Assembly: GCA_963822145.1 (NCBI GenBank)
Contig: CAWGGG010000004.1
Location: forward strand, 806,001 to 870,000
Source of the DNA: UBA5072 sp963822145
Lineage (GTDB): Bacteria; Bacteroidota; Bacteroidia; Bacteroidales; UBA10428
Length of the DNA stretch: 64,000 nt
Reading direction: 5' to 3'
Shown: positions 1-8,066 of the stretch, one piece after another
Numbering within the stretch: position 1 is the stretch's first letter
How the letters are laid out: every line of letters starts with the position of its first letter
The notes under the pieces: generated by a model
The model's input: the letters and a program-made list of their open reading frames with translations, nothing else
The model's database searches: none
Told to the model about the DNA's origin: nothing
Made by a program: the position numbers and the translations under genes

Positions 1-327
1 CGACTGCCGTAGCATGTGCCCCGAGATCTGTATGGTCCTGTCAGTGGAGGGTGAATAGATCCAAAGCTGGTTTTCCAGCTTCAGCATTTTGGTGCCTTTT
101 TCCCGCTCCGGGGAGAGGTACTCGGTAAACGATTTCAGGTTGCTGACCGACCAGGATCGGGCCGTGATGGTGCGGCTTGTCCTTTTGCCGTGGATGATCA
201 TGGTGGATTCCACGATCCTGTTTTCCGAAGCCATATTTTTATCGACCCGGTTAAGAATCGCAAGAGCATCCTGACCATAAACCTGCAAGCCTGATATCAT
301 TGCTAAAACTAACATTCCCGTTTTCAT
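1..327 (-). CDS. LolA-like outer-membrane lipoprotein-sorting protein (partial, 3' end off window)
   Basis: Only the first 109 codons lie in the window; the gene runs off the left edge. It opens with a Sec signal peptide (MKTGMLVLAMISGLQVYGQ) and continues into a mature chain with ALAILNRVDKNM, SRTITARSW, GTKMLKLENQLWIY and RTIQISGHMLRQS. This pattern fits the LolA-like 'outer membrane lipoprotein-sorting' family (PF17131 type), periplasmic half-barrels thought to carry lipid-like cargo. It follows two FtsX-type permeases and a LolD-like ATPase on the same strand (64 bp gap), so it is probably their periplasmic carrier. The family call rests on the N-terminal third only. Confidence 0.7.
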   Translation of the reverse strand, partial: MKTGMLVLAMISGLQVYGQDALAILNRVDKNMASENRIVESTMIIHGKRTSRTITARSWSVSNLKSFTEYLSPEREKGTKMLKLENQLWIYSPSTDRTIQISGHMLRQS

Positions 328-391
328 ATCCCTATAATTTTTCAATATTCACTTTTAACTTTTCATTATTTACTATTCCACTTTTGCATTG

Positions 392-1672
392 TTACACTTC
401 AAGTTCTTTAAAAAGCTGCGCTGTTTGCCTTTTGTAGATTCCAATGCCGGAAAGGGCTGTTCCAACCAAGGTAGATATCACACCGGGAATAAATCCAATG
501 TAATAATCAGTGAACGTAATTCTTGCACGTATTATATTGGGCATCATAACAGCGGCAGAGGCGTTTTTTGTGAATTCACCGATATTCAACCCGTATTCCT
601 GCAAAATCCAGGCAAAGCATAATCCGAATGTGGTTCCAACTATTGTTCCGGCTATGCCGATCATCAATGATTCGTAAAGCATGGTGCGGTAAACATGGCC
701 TTTTTCTTCACCAATGGCCAGCCTTAGCCCGATCTCACCATAGCGGCGAAGTCCGCCGAGCAGTCCCGCATTCCACAAAACCAGGGACATGGCCACCACA
801 AAAACCGCAGTGATAAGGATCCCCATGTAGGCAGACATATCAATATAAAGCGACATACTTTCCTCGTCACGAAGCCTCCGGATAACCGGTGCATATTCGT
901 CGTTCCCTGCCGGGAATATGTCGTAGAACTTCTGAACAACAGGATCTGCAAAATCATCATCGTAATACCCCTGCGGAAAGAACCCGACAATCTCTCCGGC
1001 GGCATCCTGCATATCCAGGGCAAGCTGAACATCGCCAATATCAGCAACAACGGTTCCACGGTCCATGGCCGTGGAGCCAAAATGCAAGGTACCGGATACT
1101 GTGAAATTGTAAAACGCCATGCTTCCGTTCATGGTAGAGCCGATGAGTGTGACTACTTCACCCGGACCCACACCGAGTTTCTGAGCGAAATCGTCGCTGA
1201 GCAATATTTCTCCGGGTGAGGCAGGCAACCTGCCCCTGACAAGGGAATTCCTCAGGTTAAGCCTGTCGATTTCTTCAGAATCAGGGGACAGAAGATCAAG
1301 TCCCATACCCATGGCAGCGCCCTGGCTTTTTGTTTCTCCTTCAGGATCCGGCACATCGATAAGGCCACCAAATTTAATCCGCGCTGCCCAATGCATTTGT
1401 GGGAAAGTCGTTTTAAGCTTCTCTGAAATGTCTCCGACACCCAGCATGGCCAGGTCATTCGGAATCTGATCAGCATTTTCGGCATAAACCCCGGTCATCA
1501 CTTTCATATGCCCGGCGGAGAACCTGGCCGTTTGCTCCACCATATCCGTCATGATACCGGTAATGTAGGCATGCAGAAATACGGAAAGCATTACTCCTAT
1601 AGCCACCACCAGAACAGGCAGACGACTCCTGCTTTTATCCCGGATCAATCCCTTGAATAAAAATCGTATCAT
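392..1672 (-). CDS. FtsX/MacB-type ABC transporter permease
   Basis: This 426-residue inner-membrane permease has the MacB/LolC-like layout: one membrane segment near residues 19-40, a large periplasmic domain, then three C-terminal segments near 283-308, 336-360 and 391-413. The cytoplasmic loop after the second segment carries RRYGEIGLRLAIGE, the FtsX-family coupling motif. Its ATG overlaps the stop of the preceding permease gene by four bases (ATGA), which indicates translational coupling. With its neighbours it should form a LolCDE- or MacB-like complex that moves substrate toward the outer membrane rather than across the inner membrane. The substrate cannot be told from sequence. Confidence 0.87.
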   Translation of the reverse strand: MIRFLFKGLIRDKSRSRLPVLVVAIGVMLSVFLHAYITGIMTDMVEQTARFSAGHMKVMTGVYAENADQIPNDLAMLGVGDISEKLKTTFPQMHWAARIKFGGLIDVPDPEGETKSQGAAMGMGLDLLSPDSEEIDRLNLRNSLVRGRLPASPGEILLSDDFAQKLGVGPGEVVTLIGSTMNGSMAFYNFTVSGTLHFGSTAMDRGTVVADIGDVQLALDMQDAAGEIVGFFPQGYYDDDFADPVVQKFYDIFPAGNDEYAPVIRRLRDEESMSLYIDMSAYMGILITAVFVVAMSLVLWNAGLLGGLRRYGEIGLRLAIGEEKGHVYRTMLYESLMIGIAGTIVGTTFGLCFAWILQEYGLNIGEFTKNASAAVMMPNIIRARITFTDYYIGFIPGVISTLVGTALSGIGIYKRQTAQLFKELEV

Positions 1673-2844
1673 TGTAATTTCCCCCTTAATGCTTCTGTTG
1701 GATTCATTCTCGCTATTTTTCTCGAAGGAAGGTAACTTACCACTGTGGTAGTGAGCAGCACGATGAAGATGGTAGTAATCACCAGTCCGGCAGTGTACAC
1801 GGGGTACATGGTATCGGCTATTGAAAAGCCATAGTCGCTTGTATCCACTGATAGGGTAATACCGGTTTGGGACTGCCAGATAAGGAAAGGAATGCCGTAA
1901 AGAGCAGCCAAAACAGCTGCCAATATGGCATGCATGGCACCTTCCAGTGTAAAAAGTCCGACGACTTCCGGCCGGGTGTACCCCAGGGCAATGTAGGTGC
2001 CGATTTCTTTCTGTCTCCTGAATATAGACAATACCTGGGTATCGAAAACAGCCAGCATGGCCAGCAGCAGTAATATGATATAAAAAACCGATTGTCCGGT
2101 TGATTTTGTTTTGATCATTTTCTCTATATCTGAAACAAGACTTTTAAACGGCATCAGCTTCCAGCCTTTCAGCTGAATGCGAGCTTTATCCGCATCCCTG
2201 AAAGTTAACAAAGTTGCTTCCCCTGGCAATTGAAGCATCGATCTCAGCTTTTCCAGGGGAATCCAGACCTGGGCGACATCCACGGTGGGAACGCTGGTTT
2301 TGAATATGCCGGTAATGCAGATTTCGGCAGCGTCGAAGGTTCCATGAACGTCACGCCAGCGAATGATTACATAGTCTCCCACCTTCAGCTTATTGCTGGA
2401 GGCCATATTGGCACCGATTATGGCGGGAATGGCATTGGCAGCTGTATCGAGCTTGTTCGAGGGCAGGGCAAGGAATTGCTGACCGGGGCGGATCCCTTTG
2501 ATCAGAATCGTTTGCATTCTGCCTGAAGGATAGATGGTTCCCTGTGTGATCAGAACCGGCTCCATTTCACCCTGCTTCATCTCACTCTTTAAAGGTTCCG
2601 GGATTGGACCATGCGCATTGGCAAGGGTAAAAGGATCGTAGGGATCATAGGCATCGTGCCAGTACTGACCACCACCAATTTCCCAGTTCTTCATATCGGT
2701 TTTGGCCTGGTGATCCCAGCCAACAAGGATACCTTTCGCCCAGATAATCACCACAAAAGAAAAGGACAGTACAATCACATTCAGCCAGGTGCGGAGTCCG
2801 GCACCGATAAGATTTCTATAGGCCAGTTTAAATGCTGTTTTCAT
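1669..2844 (-). CDS. FtsX/MacB-type ABC transporter permease
   Basis: A second 391-residue FtsX-type permease with a membrane segment near residues 20-42, a periplasmic domain, and three C-terminal segments near 252-272, 302-322 and 350-375. The loop FRRQKEIGTYIALGYTR and the C-terminal tail ARMNPTEALRG are typical of MacB/LolE permeases. It lies 11 bp downstream of the ATPase gene and overlaps the next permease by four bases, so the three are almost certainly one transcription unit. Two different permeases plus one ATPase is the LolCDE arrangement. Confidence 0.87.
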   Translation of the reverse strand: MKTAFKLAYRNLIGAGLRTWLNVIVLSFSFVVIIWAKGILVGWDHQAKTDMKNWEIGGGQYWHDAYDPYDPFTLANAHGPIPEPLKSEMKQGEMEPVLITQGTIYPSGRMQTILIKGIRPGQQFLALPSNKLDTAANAIPAIIGANMASSNKLKVGDYVIIRWRDVHGTFDAAEICITGIFKTSVPTVDVAQVWIPLEKLRSMLQLPGEATLLTFRDADKARIQLKGWKLMPFKSLVSDIEKMIKTKSTGQSVFYIILLLLAMLAVFDTQVLSIFRRQKEIGTYIALGYTRPEVVGLFTLEGAMHAILAAVLAALYGIPFLIWQSQTGITLSVDTSDYGFSIADTMYPVYTAGLVITTIFIVLLTTTVVSYLPSRKIARMNPTEALRGKLQ

Positions 2845-2855
2845 GATAATATATT

Positions 2856-3554
2856 TTAATGCGCAGTTACCTGGTCCTGATTTACTTTGCCATCCAACAG
2901 GTAGATCTTTCTTCGCAGATAACTGATGACTTTCTCATCGTGAGTTGCAAAAAGAAAGGTAGTCTGCAGTTCACGATTGAGTTTTTCCATGGTTTGCAGA
3001 ATGTGGTGTGAATTGGCTGCATCGAGATTCGCCGTGGGTTCATCCGCCAGCACCAGGGAAGGTTTTTTGACCATGGCGCGTGCGATGGCAACCCGCTGGC
3101 ATTCCCCCCCGGATAATTGAGGGGGTTTGTTTCGCACTTTATCGGTAAGGCCAACCCAATCGAGAGCGTCCATCACCAGCTTTTTACGTTCAGCTGCAGT
3201 ATAGCGAAGCAACAACAGGGGGAATTCAACATTTTCATATACATTGTGCACTGCAAGCAGGTTGTAGCTCTGGAAAATAAATCCCAGGTTTTCCTTTCGC
3301 AGCCTGGCTGCCTCCCGGGGTGTAAGGGCACCAATGGAATGCCCAAGCACTTCTGCCATACCCGAACTTGGTGCATCGAGCGATCCTATGATGTTCAGGA
3401 GGGTGGTTTTTCCTGAGCCACTGGGGCCGATAAGGCCTGCAAACTCTCCTTTCCCGATTTGCAGATCAATGTCATCCAGGGCGATAAACCTGTTTTTTCC
3501 CATGGGAAACCATTTTGTTAGCTTTTGGGTGTTAATAATTGAGTTGTTTTCCAT
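2856..3554 (-). CDS. LolD/MacB-type ABC transporter ATP-binding protein
   Basis: This 232-residue ATPase has Walker A GPSGSGKT at residues 43-50, signature LSGGECQRVAIARA, Walker B LVLADEPTANLD and an H-loop FATHDEK. The LSGGE form of the signature and the size match the LolD/MacB/FtsE class that drives mechanotransmission permeases. It is the cytoplasmic motor for the two permeases that follow 11 bp downstream. All catalytic residues appear intact. The exact role (lipoprotein release, lipid transport or export of another envelope substrate) is not fixed by the sequence. Confidence 0.92.
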   Translation of the reverse strand: MENNSIINTQKLTKWFPMGKNRFIALDDIDLQIGKGEFAGLIGPSGSGKTTLLNIIGSLDAPSSGMAEVLGHSIGALTPREAARLRKENLGFIFQSYNLLAVHNVYENVEFPLLLLRYTAAERKKLVMDALDWVGLTDKVRNKPPQLSGGECQRVAIARAMVKKPSLVLADEPTANLDAANSHHILQTMEKLNRELQTTFLFATHDEKVISYLRRKIYLLDGKVNQDQVTAH

Positions 3555-3588
3555 CGCATTATGCTGTGTTATAGTTTTTGTATACGGA

Positions 3589-4728
3589 CTAATGATTGAA
3601 TACCATCATGATCTGCAGGCCGTTGCCTGCAAATAACATTCCCCCCTCCTGCTGGGTGGGAAGGTAATACTCTTTGGGATTGAAATAACCCATCAGATAC
3701 AGTGATATTTTGTTGAACTGTCGTTGCCAGTTGATAAAACTGTATATTTTGTTGTTTGTCCAGTCGTAGTAAACAATTCCACTCACATTATCAAACAATC
3801 CGACAGGGTAGGAAAGACTGGCCAGGGAAAAAGTGGTTGCCTGGCTAAAACGCATCGCTTGTTTATCCTGTGCGGCAATAAGTTGCTCAAATTTCACGGC
3901 CAATCCGTTACCTATGCCAAAAGTGTAATCCATACCAACATTGAGAAGGTATTGATTGGTGAGGGCTCCAATATCCTTGCCGAAATGCGACCAGGATGCC
4001 TCAACCCAGAGGCCCACCAAGGCATCCCAGCGGGTATCAAAGCCAAAACGGTTTTCCGGGATCTTATCATATTGCAGGGCTGAATCTGGGAGGGTACTGC
4101 CTTCTGCTATCCTGTGGTGATAGGAGAGAGCAGTTTCACCCTGGGGAAGGGGTAGTTGGATACGCCCGCCGAATTCCGGGATGTCCTTCCGGGTGGGAAT
4201 GCTTTCCCAGCCCTTGAGGTTATCATTTCCATAGAGGACCCAGAGCCAGAGATTGGCATTGTTCAGCCAGTAATACCTGCCCAGCACCCCCCAGACACCA
4301 TCAGTAAGCTGAAGCGGATCACGGGGATCTATCCGGTCGAACCACATCAGTGGTCGCAACATTGAAGCGGATCCGAAATTGATTTTCTGCAAACCCATCC
4401 TGATCTCCATTTGGGATGTGGAGTAGCGAACCCACGCCCGGTAGGGTTTCAGGTAACCATCGCCATGAGCGGTGTCGAAAGGCTGGAAACCCAGGTTGCC
4501 AAATATGTTGACTGAAGCCTCCATATCCAGCATTCGATTGTTCTTCAAGGGAAAATACAGGTTCAGTTCAGGAATGTAACGTGCGCCAGTGTATACAGGA
4601 AGATCATTGGTGGGGTTAACGAGCAGCCAACTCGAGAGCTGGCCGTCAAAGTCCAGTGAATCCTGGGCCCGGGCACTGTGGATAATTCCGAATGATAATA
4701 CAATATAGAGAAAAGGGTAGAGTCTCAC
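3589..4728 (-). CDS. predicted outer-membrane beta-barrel protein
   Basis: A 379-residue protein with a clear signal peptide (cleavage near ARAQ, residues 19-22) and a mature chain rich in alternating aromatic/polar strands, such as YRAWVRYSTSQMEIRMGLQKI and FGGRIQLPLPQGETALSYH, ending in a short hydrophobic strand. This is the look of an outer-membrane barrel; I do not recognise a named family. It sits 34 bp upstream of the LolD-like ATPase gene and 79 bp downstream of the TonB-dependent receptor gene, so it is probably the outer-membrane partner of this envelope transport cluster. The precise function is unknown. Confidence 0.7.
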   Translation of the reverse strand: MRLYPFLYIVLSFGIIHSARAQDSLDFDGQLSSWLLVNPTNDLPVYTGARYIPELNLYFPLKNNRMLDMEASVNIFGNLGFQPFDTAHGDGYLKPYRAWVRYSTSQMEIRMGLQKINFGSASMLRPLMWFDRIDPRDPLQLTDGVWGVLGRYYWLNNANLWLWVLYGNDNLKGWESIPTRKDIPEFGGRIQLPLPQGETALSYHHRIAEGSTLPDSALQYDKIPENRFGFDTRWDALVGLWVEASWSHFGKDIGALTNQYLLNVGMDYTFGIGNGLAVKFEQLIAAQDKQAMRFSQATTFSLASLSYPVGLFDNVSGIVYYDWTNNKIYSFINWQRQFNKISLYLMGYFNPKEYYLPTQQEGGMLFAGNGLQIMMVFNH

Positions 4729-4807
4729 CTTTCATTTTTTGTCCGCTACTCCAAATACAAAAACTATAATAATATACAATATTCGTAAAAGATTACTCTT
4801 TCGTAAA

Positions 4808-7234
4808 TCAGAATTTCATTGTAAGTCTCACATTGAGCAATCGACCGGTAAGGTAATTAGGAACTGCAAAGAGGTTGGGAATGCCCTCCTGGTTGCTGAC
4901 CGTTCTGACCCACTGATAAGAAGCCATATTGTCAAAGCCAAAGAGGTTGAACACTTCTACATTGAACCACAAGTCTTTGATAAAATTCTCCCGTATTTTA
5001 CGCATGCCATTCCTGTCGGTAATCAGTGATTTGGAAAGGCCGATATCAATACGCCTGTAGGCGGTCAGGTAGTAGTAATTCTCCGGATTATCATAATCGG
5101 TGGGATTATAGGGCAACCGGCTGGCATAATAACAGTTCAGGTGAACGCGGTAGGAAGGATTATTCGGAAAATAGTCCTGAAAGTACAATCCAAAATTTAC
5201 CAGCTGGTCGGTCGGCCTGGGATAATCACCATAGGCATCATCATAGCGGTCTTCACGTGTGCTTAAAAAGGAGAGCGTAGCCCAGGATTCTGCATCCTTG
5301 ACAAATTCACCGTTGATTTTAAACTCTATTCCGGCAGCATATCCATGGGCGCTGTACTGGGGCAGATACTGGATATCCACATCATCCACCACATAGGGTA
5401 CCAGGTGATCCAGGCTTTTATAGTATACCTCCGTAGTGAACCTGAAAGGCCTGTCCCACATAGAAAAATCCATGGTGGATCCCAGCAGGAAATGTATGGA
5501 TTGCTGGGCGCGTACATCGGTATGCAAAATCCCTGAAGGATCACGCATTTCCTTGTAGAAAGGAGGCTGATGATACCAGCCGATGGCAGCATGGAAACCG
5601 ATTTTCCGGTCCCATAAAGGCACCAGTCGGATGCCAGCCCGGGGACTTAGCACAAATTGGTCGTTGGTGGTGAGGTAATTGAACCTGATGCCAATATTGA
5701 AATAGATTTCGGACCAGCCGGAGGAAACGTTCATAATGTCATTGATATATCCGGTAAACCGGTTTGCCGCGAGTTTGTTGCTTGCGATGGTTGACTGGTA
5801 GAGCAATACTTCATCATCGGAATAGGGCAGTGAATAACCGGCTGAATCCATCATTTCCCATTCCCGGATCTTGTCGTTAAAGCTCTCCGTCTGAATGGAG
5901 AGGCCCCAGGCCAGGTTGCTCCTGTTCCAGCGATAGGCCCCTGTATGGGAAATATTGACGATCCGGGCATCCAGGTAATTCCTGGCATGTATGAGATTGG
6001 AACCGACACCGATGTTGAGAAGACTGTCCTCTCCGTTCCCCGAACCCATGGTATTGTCCAGCAGGTCAATCCGGTATTGGCTCAGTATATCATAGGTGAT
6101 GTCCTCGTTGGTGCCAAAGGCTGAACCGGTGAGTTTAAGAGATAGGTTATCGGATGGATGGAAATCCAGTGTTAGCGCGCCGAGCAGTGTTGCGAAACGA
6201 TCTTTTTCCTGTCCCTCGTAGTATACTGTAAAATTCAACGGCTGCTGATATGTTCCGAAAGCAGTTTCTCTCGACTGGGGGATCACCTGGTAGGTATTAC
6301 GGGAAAGGTTCCCCAGAAAACTGATTTCCAGATTTTTATGGATATCATAGGTGAGGAAGGTCTGGACATCAAAGAACCTGGGAAAATAGTCACCCTCTGT
6401 TTGCAGGGTCCCCAATAAGTATTGATTGGTTTTGTAACGGATGCCTGTAATGTGGGTGAATTTTGAGTGGGCAGCACTTCCTTCGGCATGAACCGATGCG
6501 CCCAGTAAACTGGCTGAAGCACTGCCGGCAAAGCGGGTAGGACGTTTATATTGGATATCCAGCACAGATGACATCTTGTCGCCAAACCTGGCATCAAAGC
6601 CACCGGCAGCAAACTGTACAGCAGATACCAGGGATGAATTGACAAAGCTAAGGCCCTCCTGCTGTCCCGATTTTACGGTCAATGGCCTGTATATCTCAAT
6701 GCCATTTACATAGATAAGATTTTCATCATAATTGCCTCCCCGCACAGAATACTGGGCACTCAGCTCATTGCGGGAAGAGGCCCCTAATGAGGTCAGGAGG
6801 GACTCCAGGTTGCCCGACGGGAGCGGAATATTATCAATAGATTTCAGGCTGATCTGCTGCAGGGCTTCAGCCCGGTCTGCCCAGCTTTCAACCACAACGG
6901 CATTCAGCAATTCAGGAGCAGGTTTCAGTTGAACCGATACAACAACAGTTTCCCCGGATTTAGGCGTTAGCCTGACGGTGTCTTTGCGATAACCGATAAA
7001 GGAGATCTCAAGCTGTACCTGTGTATTGGGCGTAACACTTTGCTGGAATTCACCCTGACTGCCGGTCACAGATGCCTTGCCGGTGGTGATGTCAATTACT
7101 GTTGCACCGGCCAGTGCCTCATTGCTTTCATCTCTTACCGTTCCCTTGACCAAAGCAGGTTGTTGGGCCATTAACAGAAATGTGCCCTGAAGGGACCAAA
7201 GGAAAACAGCCAGTAATGATCGTTTTATAGACAA
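4808..7234 (-). CDS. TonB-dependent receptor with CarboxypepD_reg-like N-terminal domain
   Basis: An 808-residue outer-membrane receptor. After a signal peptide (residues 1-23) comes a carboxypeptidase-regulatory-like beta-sandwich (about 28-110, with VKGTVRDESNEALAGATV), then a plug domain (about 125-235, with SLKSIDNIPLPSGNLESLL and QYSVRGGNYDENLIYVNGI), then a long barrel ending in an aromatic residue (RLTMKF). This layout is typical of Bacteroidota TonB receptors. It lacks the SusC length of about 1,000 residues and has no SusD partner nearby, so it more likely imports a small ligand such as a metal complex than a glycan. A possible role with the LolA/LolCDE-like genes downstream is inferred from position only. 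Confidence 0.9.
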   Translation of the reverse strand: MSIKRSLLAVFLWSLQGTFLLMAQQPALVKGTVRDESNEALAGATVIDITTGKASVTGSQGEFQQSVTPNTQVQLEISFIGYRKDTVRLTPKSGETVVVSVQLKPAPELLNAVVVESWADRAEALQQISLKSIDNIPLPSGNLESLLTSLGASSRNELSAQYSVRGGNYDENLIYVNGIEIYRPLTVKSGQQEGLSFVNSSLVSAVQFAAGGFDARFGDKMSSVLDIQYKRPTRFAGSASASLLGASVHAEGSAAHSKFTHITGIRYKTNQYLLGTLQTEGDYFPRFFDVQTFLTYDIHKNLEISFLGNLSRNTYQVIPQSRETAFGTYQQPLNFTVYYEGQEKDRFATLLGALTLDFHPSDNLSLKLTGSAFGTNEDITYDILSQYRIDLLDNTMGSGNGEDSLLNIGVGSNLIHARNYLDARIVNISHTGAYRWNRSNLAWGLSIQTESFNDKIREWEMMDSAGYSLPYSDDEVLLYQSTIASNKLAANRFTGYINDIMNVSSGWSEIYFNIGIRFNYLTTNDQFVLSPRAGIRLVPLWDRKIGFHAAIGWYHQPPFYKEMRDPSGILHTDVRAQQSIHFLLGSTMDFSMWDRPFRFTTEVYYKSLDHLVPYVVDDVDIQYLPQYSAHGYAAGIEFKINGEFVKDAESWATLSFLSTREDRYDDAYGDYPRPTDQLVNFGLYFQDYFPNNPSYRVHLNCYYASRLPYNPTDYDNPENYYYLTAYRRIDIGLSKSLITDRNGMRKIRENFIKDLWFNVEVFNLFGFDNMASYQWVRTVSNQEGIPNLFAVPNYLTGRLLNVRLTMKF

Positions 7235-7246
7235 AATGTTACTTTT

Positions 7247-7264
7247 AATGTGCCAATGTGCTAA
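7247..7264. repeat. copy of an 18-bp dispersed intergenic repeat
   Basis: The 18-base string AATGTGCCAATGTGCTAA lies between the CarboxypepD-like gene and the TonB receptor gene. An exact reverse-complement copy lies at 25905-25922 in another intergenic gap. Both copies sit in AT-rich, non-coding sequence. Confidence 0.6.
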
Positions 7265-7291
7265 TATGTTAAAATATATTTGATTTTTTGC

Positions 7292-7319
7292 CAGTTACCG
7301 AATACTGATTACCGATTAC
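7292..7319. repeat. degenerate tandem ACCGATT-type intergenic repeat
   Basis: Imperfect direct copies of a unit like TTACCGATTAC are strung together here. The repeat reaches into the 3' end of the upstream gene and supplies its last codons and its TAA stop (gene end at 7309). Confidence 0.45.
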
Positions 7320-7950
7320 TTTCTTTCTCCTTCCAATCACTCTTAAAATCCCCCCGCTTAAGGGCCTGAAAAAATTTTGCCCAGGCAAAAACATTGAAAA
7401 TCTGATAGGAGGGAAGCTGTCCCTTTATAAAGGTTTGTTGGTATTGTTGTTCCATAATATGCTGGAAATTGGCACGGGCATTGGGTTCATGGTCCATGAT
7501 GATCTGGGTTCGGATCAGGGCGATGTTTCTCCTGGCCTTTTCCATATCGTCAGTAGGCAATTTCAGGTTGAGAAAAGCTTCCTTAAACTCTTCATAGGTT
7601 TTCCAGGGATAAATCCTGGCCTCGGCTATCACCAGTGTATCCACCCGAAGGATCACTTCAAGGTTTAAGAAACTTGTTGATAGGTTTTCGGGTATTCTGA
7701 AGTACAAGTTTTTATATCCCACCGCGGTGAAAAGGATGGAATCGGTTTCTTCCACCACCAGTGAAAAGTTGCCATAGCTATTGGTAATGGCACCTCTGTA
7801 ATTTTCCAGCACGAATATATGGGCGAAGGGCAACGGCCTGAGTAATTCATCCAAAACCTTACCCGACAGCTGGATGAGCTTTTTTTCCTGGGCCCAGAGG
7901 GAATCGAAACAGCAAACGGTGAGGAGGATATAGAAAACAACTGCCTTCAT
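7309..7950 (-). CDS. secreted CarboxypepD_reg-like domain protein
   Basis: A 213-residue secreted protein with a signal peptide (cleavage near LWAQ, residue 20) followed by one carboxypeptidase-regulatory-like beta-sandwich (about 25-110: LIQLSGKVLDELLRPLPFAH, TNSYGNFSLVV, FTAVGYKNLYF). The C-terminal 100 residues are charged and probably helical. Such proteins are common in Bacteroidota and have no single assigned function. It is the first gene of the minus-strand cluster. The last residues (ESNR) are encoded by an intergenic-type repeat, so the ancestral C-terminus may have differed. Confidence 0.75.
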   Translation of the reverse strand: MKAVVFYILLTVCCFDSLWAQEKKLIQLSGKVLDELLRPLPFAHIFVLENYRGAITNSYGNFSLVVEETDSILFTAVGYKNLYFRIPENLSTSFLNLEVILRVDTLVIAEARIYPWKTYEEFKEAFLNLKLPTDDMEKARRNIALIRTQIIMDHEPNARANFQHIMEQQYQQTFIKGQLPSYQIFNVFAWAKFFQALKRGDFKSDWKEKESNR

Positions 7951-7999
7951 GAAAAGATTTTATCGTTTGATAACGCGGCCGAATGGTCTGCATGGGCGT

Positions 8000-8007
8000 C
8001 AAAAGTA
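8000..8007 (-). promoter_or_regulatory. candidate -7 box TACTTTTG for the minus-strand envelope cluster
   Basis: Read on the minus strand, TACTTTTG matches the Bacteroidota -7 consensus TAnnTTTG. It lies about 50 bp before the ATG at 7950. No clear TTG box is seen 18-20 bp upstream, where the sequence is an A/T run, so support is partial. Confidence 0.35.
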
Positions 8008-8066
8008 AGTAAAATAAAAAAAAATAGCTAATTTTATAGGCACATGAAACCTAATCCACTGTGGCT

